A stretch of 64,000 nucleotides of DNA from Metaphire vulgaris (GCA_018105865.1 CM030870.1:5566120-5630119), one strand, 5' to 3'; counted from the first letter of the stretch, positions 1-9,639 are shown. Translations and numbers: made by a program. The notes: a model not told the origin generated them from the letters alone.

Positions 1-27
1 TCCTGTGAGACATCTGACTCGTTTCAG
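1..27 (+). CDS. CUB-domain membrane protein, partial exon at window edge
   Basis: The first 27 bases are nine open codons (SCETSDSFQ) ending in CAG before GTGAAG, a good splice donor. The exon ends in phase 0 and the next candidate exon (949) begins in phase 0, so they join in frame. The joined peptide fits the middle of a CUB domain: a cysteine, then D-S-F-Q-V-R, then a later Met-Cys-Gly. The 5' part of the gene lies outside the window. The call depends on the downstream exon; alone, this stretch is too short to identify. Confidence 0.45.
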
Positions 28-378
28 GTGAAGCTTCGCTGTTTTTGAATTTGTCGTTGAGATAATTATTAGTCAATCAATCAATCAGTGGCGTAGCCAG
101 GATTTCCGGAAGGGGTGGTTTGGTTTTGATCGTAACCAACTTCAAAAAATCTTGACAAGCAAAAGAGATCATCCTCATCTATCTTTCCGCTTGTACTTTT
201 TCCTTTCCAGATGCTGACAAACAAAATAGGTCGTCATCTTACACCCTTGTATTGTATAGCGCTTAGAAATTTTGGGTCGACAGCCAAGGGGGGATTTGGC
301 CCTCATGCTGCGTCCGAAAATAAAAAATGTATGGAAACACAGTAAAAAAAATTTTTCCGTTTTGCAGCCAATTAGGGG

Positions 379-674
379 CGGGAAGATAGATGAGTGGTAA
401 TATCATTGGGCAGGCACGCCGACAACACGGGTTCAATCCCGTAGGATCCCCTAAGGTCGACTCAGTCTTAATCGCTAGAGGGCGGTAGTAACATCAAATG
501 AATAGCAATGGCAACATTGCGAAAGTAACCATAAGTTCGGCGGAAGAGACTGGCCACCGTCCGCCGATGTATGGCTCATCCACCTATGGGCTGTTGGCTA
601 CAAAATACGGGGATCAGCACCGAACCCTACGGGCATTGAGCCTATACGGGTGAAACCTTTACTTTTTTACTTTT
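379..674 (+). mobile_element. tRNA-derived SINE, family 1
   Basis: The head resembles a tRNA promoter, with an A-box-like stretch (gatgagtgg) and a B box (gggttcaatccc), followed by a shared body (gtcgactcag, ctagagggcgg) and a T-rich end (cctttacttttttactttt). It is flanked by a 13-bp direct repeat, agccaattagggg, at 366-378 and 675-687, which is a target-site duplication from LINE-mediated retrotransposition. Other copies are at 4379-4652 and about 55872-56165, with a 3' fragment at 26102. Confidence 0.85.
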
Positions 675-712
675 AGCCAATTAGGGGGTTAACTCCCAAC
701 CCCAAGTCTCCT

Positions 713-904
713 CAGTGGCGGCTCCACCGGGGGGGCCAGGGGGGCCCGTACCCCCCCCCCCCTATTGAGAGCCTGGCCCCCCAGTGCCCCCCCAGTTGGG
801 ACCTTATACTTAATGCTACATACATTAAACAACAAATGGTTGGCCCCCATGATTAGAAGTTGCCCCCAACGGCCCCCACTTGCCAAATCCTAGAGCCGCC
901 ACTG
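713..904. mobile_element. Family A MITE (CAGTGGCGGCTC ends)
   Basis: The element is about 190 bp, starting CAGTGGCGGCTCC and ending GAGCCGCCACTG. A C-rich interior is followed by an AT-richer core containing aacaaatggttggccccc. The flanking 8-mers agtctcct and agtcccct match 7 of 8, as expected for hAT-type insertion. It is nested inside the family B element at 86-925. Confidence 0.85.
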
Positions 905-948
905 AGTCCCCTGGCTACGCCGCTGCATATGATATTGTCTGTTCTCAG

Positions 949-1135
949 GTGCGATGCGTATTGGGAGATGCTGTCGATCCGAGTGACAGTCTCAACAAGA
1001 AGATGTGCGGACCAAAGGCGCCGTTTAAAGTGAGCGTCACGGGCTGTCGAAGACTTACCTTGGACTTTTACGCCTACGCGAATGTCGCGGATGGAGGAAC
1101 CGGATTTTATATCAACTACACGACTTTCAATCCCG
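949..1135 (+). CDS. CUB-domain membrane protein, exon with C-terminal half of a CUB domain
   Basis: The exon lies between a tctcag acceptor and a GTATAG donor and reads open throughout. The peptide (V-R-C-V-L-G-D ... K-K-M-C-G-P ... L-T-L-D-F ... G-T-G-F-Y-I-N-Y) shows the second half of a CUB domain: the Cys-Gly before the last strands, a conserved hydrophobic-x-F strand, and the terminal G-F-x-x-x-Y. CUB domains are extracellular beta-sandwich binding modules. The exon ends with one base (g) carried over, and the next exon (2264) supplies 'at' to complete GAT (Asp), so this junction is cleanly in phase 1. The ORF can be extended upstream, but that extension is translated MITE sequence and should not be counted. 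Confidence 0.65.
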
Positions 1136-1179
1136 GTATAGTATATTATAATGACTCCCATCTATCATATTAAAATCGT

Positions 1180-1570
1180 TATCTGTATGTCTGTTACCTT
1201 CAAGCGTTCTGATTGGTTGACTATTGGTAGACGGTTTTACCGTTTAGTCATCACGTCGCGATGCGTTGGTGGACGATGTTCGAAGACGACGTTGCTATTG
1301 GTAACAATTGTTCGTAGAACCGGTTTAGTCGAGTCAGTTCAGTGGGCGTGCGATTGCTATTGGTAACAATTGTTCCTAATTGTTCGCAACTTTTAACGTA
1401 CATTTGAGCATACCAAAAATTCAGCGTCACAAATACCAATTTTAACGTTAGGCAGAGCTTTGTTTGAAATGTTGTTTAGCACAATGATTGGGTAGTATAG
1501 GTATTGGATTAGTATTATCCTGCACTCAAAGCGAAGCGAGCGCGCGAGCCTCTTTCTAGTATAATAATAA
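1180..1570. repeat. Dispersed repeat with gcgttctgattgg motif
   Basis: The block begins near tatgtctgttaccttcaagc and includes gcgttctgattggttgac, cgcgatgcgttggtggacg, and near its end attatcctgcactc followed by a gcgagcgcgcgagc stretch. A clearly related copy occupies 26395-26870 with the same order of motifs. An inverted partial copy is near 60740-60880. No terminal inverted repeats or coding capacity were recognised. It lies in an intron of the CUB gene. Confidence 0.65.
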
Positions 1571-1789
1571 CTCTCCCCTCATTATTATATATATAATAAT
1601 GACTCCCCATCATTATTATATATAATAATAACTCTCTCTATATTAAATGACTCAGTTTTTCAGAAGCCAGCTGAGATACCATGGTCTAGAACACCAAAAG
1701 CTTTTTTATATCGAGGATTGTTCCAAGAGTGTGCTTGTGGGATTCAAAATTTGTTGTTTTGGTATCAATTAAATTGGCAAGTTCTATAG

Positions 1790-1813
1790 TTAATCATCAT
1801 CATCACCACCACC

Positions 1814-1847
<34 letters not shown>

Positions 1848-2086
1848 TCATCATCGCTTTCTGCCTGCATGACGGCAACAGCTAGATACGAAACTTTGTT
1901 CGATCTTGTGCAATAGCCTAATTGAACTATACAACACCATTCCAGTACCAAATTGGGTTTGCTTGAAATACGTTTAGACTAGTAGTCATTGCAGTATTCA
2001 TTCATCAGAGGCGCTTTATTTAAGGCATTTTCATACAATCATCATCATCATCATCGTCGTCGTCATCATCATCATCATCATCGTTC

Positions 2087-2135
<49 letters not shown>

Positions 2136-2137
2136 TG
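1790..2137. repeat. Two (CAT/CAC)n microsatellite tracts
   Basis: Runs of cat and cac triplets lie at about 1793-1856 and 2038-2135, separated by about 180 bp of unique-looking sequence. Both are intronic to the CUB gene. Confidence 0.9.
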
Positions 2138-2263
2138 CTCTCTGCCAGCTCATTAGTGACACTACCTATTTCCAGGCCTTTTTGTCAAATGTTACTTTTC
2201 CTCCTTCTGCATACAATATCCGATTGAAATAAATGATCAGTAGGTGTTTCGTGTATATTTTAG

Positions 2264-2459
2264 ATGACGTTTGTGGACGTACCTTGTTCAATGAAACGTC
2301 TGGAATCATAGGGCTCCCAGACCCATCTACAAAATACATGACAACATTCAACTGTTCGTATTCATTTTGCGTCGGAAACCACAGTTTCGTTGAGTTTGAT
2401 ATTCGCTCCTTTACAAAACTACAGAGGAGAAAAAAAGTCTTTCAAACGATTGGTTGCTT
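2264..2459 (+). CDS. CUB-domain membrane protein, exon with N-terminal half of a second CUB domain
   Basis: An acceptor (atattttag) precedes the exon and a strong donor (GTAAGC) follows it. The peptide begins D-D-V-C-G-R-T-L, runs through G-I-I-G-L-P, then F-N-C-S-Y and F-V-E-F-D-I-R-S-F. This is the classic start of a CUB domain: Cys-Gly, Gly-x-I-x-S/L-P, a second Cys about 28 residues later followed by an aromatic, then the I-x-L-x-F-x-x-F strand. Entry is in phase 1 from exon 949-1135. Exit carries two bases, which does not match the phase needed by the following candidate exons (see findings). A run of seven A's near 2431 is a possible site of an indel. Confidence 0.65.
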
Positions 2460-2520
2460 GTAAGCAAACTCATAACGGAGTGTCGTTTCTATCATTTTTA
2501 CATCTGCGCTCGCAAATTTT

Positions 2521-2945
2521 GGGTCTGTTCATTGATTATGTCAACAAATTTTGAGCAATTTTGACCCCTTGTCAACAACTGTCAACTTTCAGTGACCCCC
2601 TATAATTATATCAAAAACTTTTGATCCTCTCCCACTAAGATTAGTGACGGGTCCGCTTAAAAAGTTTAGAAGGTTATTATTTTTGCAGCGATTACCTTTC
2701 TTTTTCTTTTGTTCATCAAATGCCATAATGTGTTGGTGGTGGTGACCTTTTTTGCTTGTCAGACTTTTTATTCTGTAACAAATAGACCTAGTATTTCATG
2801 AAATTTCCTATTTTTTATCATTTTTATATTTGAAAATGAAATTGTTGACGTCAACTTCTCTTGACCTCCCTCCTCCAAGTCAACAACTGTCAAACTTTTT
2901 CACAAACCCCCTCCCATTTTGTTGACGTAATTAATGGACAGCCCC
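2521..2945. mobile_element. Family H element (tgtccattaat ends)
   Basis: The left end gggtctgttcattgattatg and right end taattaatggacagcccc are imperfect inverted repeats. The interior repeats 'tgtcaacaa' and 'gacccc' blocks and contains the shared motif tgaccttttttgcttgtca (about 2743-2761). A better-preserved copy is at 5026-5472. Confidence 0.7.
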
Positions 2946-3009
2946 TTTGGCCAAGAGCGAGATAAACCTCTAATTTAACGATTATATTTCAAATTCTAAA
3001 TTATTGCAG

Positions 3010-3077
3010 TTTAATAATTCAGTGCTGCATTTGAATAACGCGGATTTCAATCTTTTCTGCCTTGCCAAACCCAAAAC
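3010..3077 (+). CDS. Candidate small exon of the CUB gene
   Basis: The acceptor is tattgcag and a possible donor is aaaac|gtgatt. The frame starting at the first base gives F-N-N-S-V-L-H-L-N-N-A-D-F-N-L-F-C, which resembles the CUB stretch just after the third cysteine and fits the peptide at the end of the previous exon (I-G-C-L). However, that exon ends carrying two bases while this frame needs none. It is either a decayed exon, a sequence error, or a coincidence. Confidence 0.3.
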
Positions 3078-3132
3078 GTGATTCAAACGATAGAGTTCTA
3101 AAACGTCGGCGATCGAGACATCAACCTACGGA

Positions 3133-3388
3133 CAGGGACGTCATTTGGGAGGGGCAGATCGGAAAAACATTTTTTTGCCAATGTTTGTGTTATTTAGATT
3201 TTCATTTTCACGCCCTAAAGGAGTGCTTGATGATGTCGAGTAATTTGAAGTAACTAAGTAACTATAACTAACGGTGAAAATTGGCTGACAAGCAAAAAAA
3301 AGGTCGTCAGCTTTTTCGCAAACTTGTAACTTGTCAGGTCGAAAGTGTTTCCCCCCCTTCCTTGAAAAACAGTGAAATGACGTCTCTG
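3133..3388. mobile_element. Family G MITE (CAGGGACGTCATTT ends)
   Basis: The element begins CAGGGACGTCATTT and ends AAATGACGTCTCTG. It is flanked by an exact 8-bp duplication, cctacgga (3125-3132 and 3389-3396). The interior carries the shared motif tgacaagc...ggtcgtca at about 3286-3309. It sits in an intron of the CUB gene. Confidence 0.9.
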
Positions 3389-3495
3389 CCTACGGAACAA
3401 ACTACATGTGGAATCATCCAAAGCCTACACTTTCGACGTAAAAGCGCGGATACGTTGACTCAAATTAATTAATCGTTACGAAAATTACCTTTCAG

Positions 3496-3665
3496 ATTTT
3501 CTGTCGCGGGGAAAAGTTGAATGAAAGTCACAAAATTACTCACAAGTCCGGCAGCCAAATATCACGGACATTTTCCAACTGCAGTGTCGTCGACATCATC
3601 TTTCACAACGAGAACGAAGCTACCGGAACGATTCTTCAATATTTCCTACTTCCTCGGCTTTCACG
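3496..3665 (+). CDS. CUB-domain membrane protein, exon with end of second CUB domain
   Basis: A pyrimidine-rich acceptor (acctttcag) precedes the exon and a GTAGGC donor follows. Only one frame is open: I-F-C-R-G-E-K-L ... S-N-C-S-V-V-D-I-I-F-H ... G-T-I-L-Q-Y-F. The order Cys, then Cys followed by a hydrophobic-x-F strand, then Gly near the end matches exon 949-1135, so this is read as the second half of CUB domain 2. The input phase (0) and output phase (2) do not fit the neighbouring exons as drawn, so an exon may be missing or the gene may be damaged. Confidence 0.5.
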
Positions 3666-3669
3666 GTAG

Positions 3670-3671
3670 GC

Positions 3672-3752
<81 letters not shown>

Positions 3753-3860
3753 TATTACTATTATAATTATAATAATATTATTAATATAATAATAATAATA
3801 ATAAAAGTTTTAATAATAATATTATTATTACTATTATTAAGTTATAATAATATTATTAAT

Positions 3861-3925
<65 letters not shown>

Positions 3926-3927
3926 AC
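3670..3927. repeat. (AAT)n then (ATT)n microsatellite, hairpin-forming
   Basis: About 90 bp of aat triplets is followed by mixed AT sequence and then by att triplets. The two halves are reverse complements and could fold into a long AT hairpin. The tract starts only a few bases after the donor of exon 3496-3665. Confidence 0.9.
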
Positions 3928-3929
3928 AG

Positions 3930-4012
3930 GGTTTAGAGTGGTTCAGTAGGGTCTGTCCTGTGTGAGAACCACTATGTTCCAGTTCCACCCATCCATTCAT
4001 TCACATTATGGT
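3930..4012 (+). repeat. Fragment of a dispersed repeat (gtggttcagtag / gagaaccact)
   Basis: The stretch gtttagagtggttcagtag ... ctgtgtgagaaccact ... cccatccattca matches the head of the SINE-like element at 54417-54640. A related piece is near 62035-62085. Confidence 0.6.
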
Positions 4013-4109
4013 CTTGCAGTGTAATCTCATTCTTTGCCCTCTTGTCCTCTTGCAAGTTTTTCCTGTATTCTTCTTTGCCGTGAAGTTATCACAATACTAT
4101 TATAATCAA

Positions 4110-4292
4110 CAGTGGCGGCTCCACATGGGGCCCCGGGGGCCCGTGCCCCTAGTGAATGTCTGCCCCAGTGCCCCTGTTTGGACCCTATACTTACTACTAC
4201 ATAGGCCTACCTATCAACAGGTGGTTGGACCCCCATTCTTAGAAGTTGTCACCCCAACGCCCCCTCACTGCCAATTTCTGGAACCGCCACTG
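4110..4292. mobile_element. Family A MITE
   Basis: The ends CAGTGGCGGCTCC and GGAACCGCCACTG are flanked by ataatcaa and ctaatcaa (7 of 8). It is somewhat diverged from the other copies. Confidence 0.8.
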
Positions 4293-4378
4293 CTAATCAA
4301 TCAGAACTCGGCTTCGTTTCTGAATTAAAAAGGTTCTCCAAGTGTAATATCTTGACTTTCGAGACTGCCAAGCAGTAG

Positions 4379-4652
4379 GCGGGAAGATGGCAGAGTGGTA
4401 ACAACGTTGGACGATGGAGCAGGAGGTCGCGGGTTCAAATCCCGCAGGAGCCCCTAAGGTCGACTCAGCCTTACTCGCTAGAGGGCGGTTATAACATCAA
4501 ATTCACTGCGAAGTAAAGCGCGGGCCTAGACGTTTGGCTGGCAACCTACTCTAGGTTAATTGCGTATGCCACCTGCGTTCGCTGTACGCCTAAGAGACCG
4601 GAGATCAGCACCGACCCCATAGCTCGAATTCGGACATGGGAAACTTTACTTT
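4379..4652 (+). mobile_element. tRNA-derived SINE, family 1
   Basis: The head gatggcagagtggtaac (A box) and gcgggttcaaatcccgc (B box) are followed by the shared gtcgactcag and ctagagggcgg segments and a gaaactttacttt end. A 9-bp direct repeat aagcagtag flanks it (4370-4378 and 4653-4661). It lies about 100 bp before the last CUB-gene exon. Confidence 0.85.
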
Positions 4653-4750
4653 AAGCAGTAGTTGGAGGGGGAAGGTTAACTTGGGACCTGGCTGTCATGA
4701 AACTGTTTTGCTTGTCAATATTTTTAATTTTTCATTTTTTGTATTTTTAG

Positions 4751-5016
4751 CAGACGTCCCTAAGACGGCGAGTCTTAGCGGATCGAACCGGGTTGGAGTG
4801 GGTTTTGGGGTCTTCTTCGTAATTCTGATCGTCGTCGCTCTGATCGCCGTGACCGTCGTCTGGTGGCGCAAGCATCGCCCGTCGCTTCCATGGCAGAAGC
4901 TGGAAGACGACAGGCCATTCGTACCGGACGACGACGCGGAAGCGGAACAGTCAGAGTCGGGAATAACGACCACAGAAGACGGTAACTGTGTCAAAAGCAC
5001 TTATAATAATAAATAA
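4751..5016 (+). CDS. CUB-domain membrane protein, last exon: transmembrane segment and cytoplasmic tail
   Basis: A T-rich acceptor (gtatttttag, with a second AG three bases later) precedes an open frame ending at a TAA (5014-5016). The peptide has a short juxtamembrane stretch (A-D-V-P-K-T-A-S-L-S-G-S), one hydrophobic helix of about 23 residues (V-G-V-G-F-G-V-F-F ... V-T-V-V), a basic stop-transfer W-W-R-K-H-R, and an acidic tail rich in Asp, Glu and Ser. This makes the product a single-pass type I membrane protein with an extracellular CUB region. The exon needs a one-base carry-in, which the preceding recognised exon does not supply. An AATAAA overlaps the stop codon (5008-5013), and a MITE begins 10 bp after it. 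Confidence 0.65.
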
Positions 5017-5025
5017 GCAAGTAAG

Positions 5026-5472
5026 GAGCTGTCCATTAATTATGTCAACAATTTTTGGGCAATTTTTGACCCCCTCACCCCTTGTCAACAACTGTCAACT
5101 TTCAAATTTAATTTAATTTAATTTTCTTTCATTTTCTTTCATTTTTTCCATAATTACGTCAAAAACTTTTGACCGCCACCCCCCAGATCAATGACAGGTC
5201 CCAATAACAAGGTTATTATTTTTTGTGGTGATGACCGTTTTGTCCCTTTTTTGCTCATCGAGTGTCAAAATGTGGTGGTGATGACCTTTTTGCCATGCTT
5301 TTTTTCATTGTAATAACTAGTATTCCATGAAACTTCCTATTTTTTGATTATTTGTAAAAAGTTAAATTGTTGACGTCAACTTCTCTTGACCCCCCTCCCC
5401 CTGTCAGCAACTGTCAAGCTTTTCCAAACCCCTCCCCCTAAATTGTTGACGTAATTAATGGACAACAGCCCC
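5026..5472. mobile_element. Family H element immediately 3' of the CUB gene
   Basis: The left end gagctgtccattaattatg and the right end gtaattaatggacaacagcccc are inverted repeats. The interior matches 2521-2945, including the tgttgacgtcaacttctcttgac block. Flanks caagtaag / taagtaac are only partly alike. It falls in what would be the 3' UTR of the CUB gene. Confidence 0.75.
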
Positions 5473-5545
5473 TAAGTAACTAAATAAGTAAGTAAGTAAA
5501 ATCTCGTGAATTCCTATAGCACTTTCGAAGCAGGTGCAGCAGTTA

Positions 5546-5641
5546 CCATTACCAATATCACTTCGCATGGCTGACAATTATTTGTCATCTTTCAGATCTG
5601 GTCTTAAAACATACCTGTTTGACTTGGCTTATCCCCCGTAG
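5546..5641 (+). pseudogene. Non-LTR retrotransposon RT tail fragment
   Basis: An open stretch ending in a stop at 5639-5641 encodes ...M-A-D-N-Y-L-S-S-F-R-S-G-L-K-T-Y-L-F-D-L-A-Y. The S-F-R-S-x-L-K-T-x-L-F pattern is typical of the extreme C-terminus of CR1/L2-type LINE reverse transcriptases and resembles the end of the longer copy at 27195-27908. Only the tail is present. Confidence 0.55.
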
Positions 5642-5689
5642 GTTGCTCCCCCGCTGTTCTGACTGATCTTCCGGATTGAACTGGCTGTA

Positions 5690-5850
5690 AGTGGGTTACG
5701 CGCTGGAGCGGTAGGCTGACGGAGCGGGTTCAAGTCCCGTTACCACCCCTATAGTGGTTTTCACACAGACAGTAATTAATGCTACCTAAGCTACTTTAAA
5801 ATCGCACTGTGGTTGGAAATAAACTCGGCATTATAATAAAGTTGTTCTTG
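5690..5850 (+). mobile_element. tRNA-derived SINE, family 2
   Basis: This copy has gggttacgcgctggagcgg, the B box gagcgggttcaagtcccgtt, then ccctatagtggttttcaca and a tail with taatgctacctaagc. The longer spacing before the B box suggests derivation from a tRNA with a long variable arm (Ser/Leu type). The second copy is at 33060-33400. Confidence 0.65.
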
Positions 5851-6044
5851 TAGGATTTTCATTCTCCGTTCATCAACCGGATAAGGCCAGCTGCAAAAAG
5901 TACATCAGTCTAAACTCTTTGTCTTAAAAAGCCAGCAACATCTTTTCAAGTCAAGAAGGCGCCGACGAATGTCCAACATCTGTCTGTCGATCAGCAATAG
6001 GACCTAGGCATGCGATTGTAGCAAACCCAGCATGTACACTCTTA

Positions 6045-6234
6045 CAGGGGCGTAGCCATGAATTTGATTAAGGAGGGTATAAATGTTTGGGGGGTTATAA
6101 ACCTTAACTAGAAACCATATATAAACTACATATAACCACATATAAATCACATAAAAGCTTTAAGGTTGACTGATTTTGGGGGTATATATATATATACCCC
6201 CCAATATACCTCCTCCCGCGTCGCTACGCCCCTG
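6045..6234. mobile_element. Family C MITE (CAGGGGCGTAGC ends)
   Basis: The left end CAGGGGCGTAGCCATG and right end GTCGCTACGCCCCTG are flanked by an exact duplication cactctta (6037-6044 and 6235-6242). A shared core has 'aaccacatataaatcacat' and a tatata-ccccc stretch. It is one of six copies in the window. Confidence 0.92.
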
Positions 6235-6401
6235 CACTCTTATTGAATACAACTTTGAGCAATGGGGCTTTAAGCCCATAACATGTATGAAGTTTCAGTA
6301 TAGCATAAGATAAAGTTGTATGAGTGTATTTATACAGAGTAAACCAATAAGCCTATATGATACTTCTTTGAATATCACGTTATTTTGCTTAATATGTTAT
6401 A

Positions 6402-6580
6402 CAGTAGCGTAGCCGCGGGGTTGTTTCAAAAAATATGACCAACACAATTGATGTAAATCCGTTGACTTTTGGTTGAAGGAGGGGTAGTGGGTGGGGTGGG
6501 GGTCGGCCGCGGCTTCAGTGTTCAGTGGCATAGTGCCTCCAGTTAACAACCCCACTTTGCATAAGCTGGCTACGCCATTG
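6402..6580. mobile_element. Family B MITE, CAGTAGCGTAGCC subtype
   Basis: The ends CAGTAGCGTAGCC and GGCTACGCCATTG are flanked by an exact duplication atgttata (6394-6401, 6581-6588). The interior (caacccc, aaaaaatatgaccaacacaattgatg) is the inverted form of the element at 53479-53683. Confidence 0.9.
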
Positions 6581-6779
6581 ATGTTATAATAGGCCGAAAA
6601 CTATGTTGTTTCATATTCGCTGTCGGATTATAAACTACGCGTAAGTCAATAATAATTAATTATTGTGTTCTCATTAAATTTTGATTTTGACTGATCAACT
6701 TTGGAATTCGTATGGCTACCCGAAATTCTAGTACTACCGAGACTAATTCTGTCTAATGCACAAAACAGCTAGTCGTCAC

Positions 6780-7450
6780 CAGTGGCGTAGCCAGGTTTTT
6801 TTTTGGGAGGGTTAAATCCCAGTGGTTATTTTAGCCACCTAGACATTGGGAGTTTAATTTTTTGGGGGGACAGGCATTGGGAAGGTCATACTAATTGCCA
6901 AAATGTCAAAAACATTTGAGGGAAAATTAAAACTTTGAGGGTGGAATTCCCTCAGCAGTGGCGTAGCGAGGGGGCAGAGGGGGCGAAGCGCCTCAGGCGG
7001 TACTTGCTCTAGGGGCGGCACTATCGAGATTTCTTAGATTTTTTGCTTTTTGGAGGAGAGTTGATAACGTTTTTTGCTTGTCAGACTTTTTACGGAGAAT
7101 ATTGAGGGCGGCACTATTTTTCTCGCCCCGGGCGGCACTTTGCCTCGCTACGCCACTGCCCCCAGAGAAAGCCTAGATAATGTTAAATCCCCTTGGCTGT
7201 TCGACCAAAATATTTTTATTGCGTATTTGCGTTTCAGTATCAATAGGCCTATAGTCGTAAGCTCTCGTTTACCTATGAATATAATTAACTTACGAAAAAT
7301 AATAACTAACTTACGAAGCAAATAATAACTAACTTACGAAGCAAATATTAGTTGACCGCCTTTCTTTCTTTCTCAAAGTTTTTCGAATCGAATTTGGGAG
7401 AATCATGGAAGCATAAGCCCCCCTTTCGGAAAATCCTGGCTACGCCACTG
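6780..7450. mobile_element. Family B element, 671 bp, with nested copy
   Basis: The ends CAGTGGCGTAGCCAGG and CCTGGCTACGCCACTG have an exact 8-bp duplication gtcgtcac (6772-6779, 7451-7458). It contains a second family B element (6956-7158). No transposase frame is visible. Confidence 0.92.
6956..7158. mobile_element. Family B MITE nested in 6780-7450
   Basis: The ends CAGTGGCGTAGCGAGG and CCTCGCTACGCCACTG are inverted repeats. The interior has a ttttttgcttgtcagac copy of the shared motif (about 7062-7083) and a G-rich 'ggcggcac' repeat at each side. Flanks are only partly alike. Confidence 0.8.
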
Positions 7451-7458
7451 GTCGTCAC

Positions 7459-8954
7459 TAAAGAACATTGCGCTGAACAGAAGATTAGCAGAAGGCCAGA
7501 AGACATTTAAGAATAGGCCGTTAAATTGATTCATATATTCTACTTGAAAAAAAGTTGAAATGTAGGCCATACAAAACTTCAGTTTCATCAAATAGTTTTT
7601 TTTGTTAGCCCACAGAGTTTATTTACCCTCACGGGGCCGTGGAGATCTTTCCTGGCCCTGTTTGACCAGGACGCCTCTGGTATAATTTGACCTTAACGGT
7701 TTCGTGGGGTCATCTGGTACGGCGCTGTGTCACGTGGTCAGTTGCGTACGAGACGAAGTGGAAAACAGCGCGGCGTGTTGAATTCTGCTTCTGAAAACAA
7801 CCGTTGTACGCGTTGCTCGGCTCGTTGTCACTTTACAACAGTCCGTTGTTTCGTCGTGGGAGGTTAGTTTTTCGTCTCTGAGTCCAGTCTTCGTGTTAAT
7901 TCTGAATGTATTTGTTAGCATTTTGTGCCATTTGAATTTCATTCAAAACCCACGTGGTCAGAGTTGTGTATGGAGCAACGTGGGTACAATTTTTAAAATG
8001 TTTTTTGTGTTTAATAAAAATATAATTTAATTACAGCTTACTGAAAATATGTATTAATTTGCATTTTTCTAGTGGCCATTTATTGTCAGAAAAGATTTCA
8101 AATTTCCTTATTTTATTGGGCTCTTATGTTTGAAGAATAATGATTTGCAGTGGAGGCTCCATGGAACCTTTTTTGACATAGGTCTGTAGTAGTAAGTTAG
8201 GGTGGCAACAAGCTGTTTGGAACATAGTTGACAACCATTTAAATACTATTGCAAACAGTTGAGTTTAAACACTATTTAAAATAGTTTTCCAATAGTAATA
8301 GTTCGCAACTATTTAAATAGTATTTAAATACTATTTAATTTGTCAATGTCAAAATGGAATCAATCTGGGAATGGGGCAAAAGCATTCAATAGGGGATCAT
8401 GGGCCTGTTACTAGGCTGTTAGGTTATTCAGTGATTAATCTTGAGGAGCAGCAGTTTCTCAAATGTTTTGTCACACGGAGATATAACTATAAATGATAAA
8501 ATATAATTTGAGAAAAAAATAGAAATAGCAGAACTATTTAAATAGTATTTAAATAGTATTGACTATTTCAATGTCACAACACTGATAAATTTAGTAATAG
8601 GCTATGTTAAAATATAATTTGAGAAAAATAGAGCAGAAGATTACTGTAAAAGTTTAGTAATAAATTGACAAATTATTTTTCAAAATTATTGGCACCCTTT
8701 TAATAAATGACCCTGCCTGGCCTACCCCCTCCTTTTGGCTGTAGCTATTTGTATTGTTAAATTGAAACATCATATAAATTCATAAGATTTTACTTACTTA
8801 CTAACCCTGACATTTCTAAAATCAATTATCCGCTTCATACTAAATTTTACATGAAATTTTACATCTAGGCTAAAGTCGACCAACTTTACTTTCTTCAGAA
8901 TACTTGTGTACACAAGATAGTGCATGTAAGTTTTTTGGTTTGGGTTTCAGTTAT
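7459..8954. other. No certain gene; possible 5' region of the TGF-beta gene
   Basis: About 7620-7870 is GC- and CpG-richer than its surroundings and contains a candidate donor (ggag|gttagt near 7862), so it could be a promoter and untranslated first exon of the ligand gene downstream. No conserved protein is visible on either strand. From about 8000 the sequence is AT-rich. Confidence 0.3.
8230..8575. repeat. AT-rich palindromic repeats (atttaaatagt)
   Basis: The units actatttaaatagtattt and tttaaatactatttaa recur near 8240-8340 and 8530-8570. Each is nearly self-complementary. Confidence 0.7.
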
Positions 8955-9000
8955 ATGGAAATCCTGTCAGCTGTCACAGCTTTTCTTGCTTTGAGTCAAT
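8955..9000 (+). CDS. Candidate signal-peptide exon of the TGF-beta ligand
   Basis: After an acceptor-like ggtttcag, an ATG opens M-E-I-L-S-A-V-T-A-F-L-A-L-S-Q, a short hydrophobic run like a secretion signal, followed by a possible donor (caat|gtatga). It ends with one base carried over, matching the one-base carry needed by the exon at 10926. Direct joining would leave the prodomain without its usual N-terminal helix, so at least one exon would still be missing. This is weak evidence from a short sequence. Confidence 0.2.
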
Positions 9001-9639
9001 GTATGATTAAAACAAGTGATATAATATTTTTTATTTAATGTAATCATGTATATCGAGTTTGATTAATGATAAGGAATGTTGTTTATTTCTCTGCTTTTAT
9101 GTTAGTGGAGTAACACTTTCAAGTCAAGAGCAATAACTAAATACCTTTTGATAACTGGCTATTATTTTGAAGCTGTTACTTTTATAATTGTTATTGCATT
9201 TCAGTTTTTCAATTATACGTCACTGTCACTGAGTTACCATTAACAACAACTCATACCAGAACACCGGGACAAAACTGTTTCAACTGGCAACCATAGATCG
9301 CACTGCCACCATCATGCACAGCCTCTAGTAGGTCCCTACTTTAGATGATAGAAACTCCAGTTGTATTTGAACGATAATTAATATTTGAATGATGCTGAAC
9401 TCATCATCATTCAGCGCTTTCCTTTGGTGAACGGCTCCATTAGGAAGAATACGCTTTTCCACCTGGCCAGTAGAGAGACTTTTCAGTGTGGGCAGGCAGA
9501 TTCTTACACCACACAGAACTTGTCTCTGACGTAGCAATGCAAACCTTTTACTGTTTAGAGCTAATAAAAATTTAATTTGAACAATGAACATTAGTTAAAC
9601 ATTGATGCATGTTTTGGCCAGTAGACAGAGTTGAATGTT

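Larger units (their letters stand above)
86..925. mobile_element. Family B MITE (CAGTGGCGTAGC ends) carrying nested insertions
   Basis: The left end reads CAGTGGCGTAGCCAGG and the right end CCTGGCTACGCCGCTG, a near-perfect terminal inverted repeat. Inside lie a tRNA-derived SINE (379-674) and a family A MITE (713-904), so this is the oldest of the three. The flanking 8-mers (caatcaat / catatgat) match only weakly, which fits greater age. The whole stack sits in an intron of the CUB gene. Two copies of the 22-bp TGACAAGC-type motif lie near 153 and 215. Confidence 0.7.

Noticed and set aside
880..948. Upstream extension of the CUB exon frame from an ATG at 880
   Set aside because: This part is the right end of nested MITEs and lies before a good splice acceptor.
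5690..5760. Possible functional tRNA gene from the B-box-like sequence
   Set aside because: The cloverleaf arms do not pair well and the same sequence is dispersed with a shared tail, so it is a SINE.
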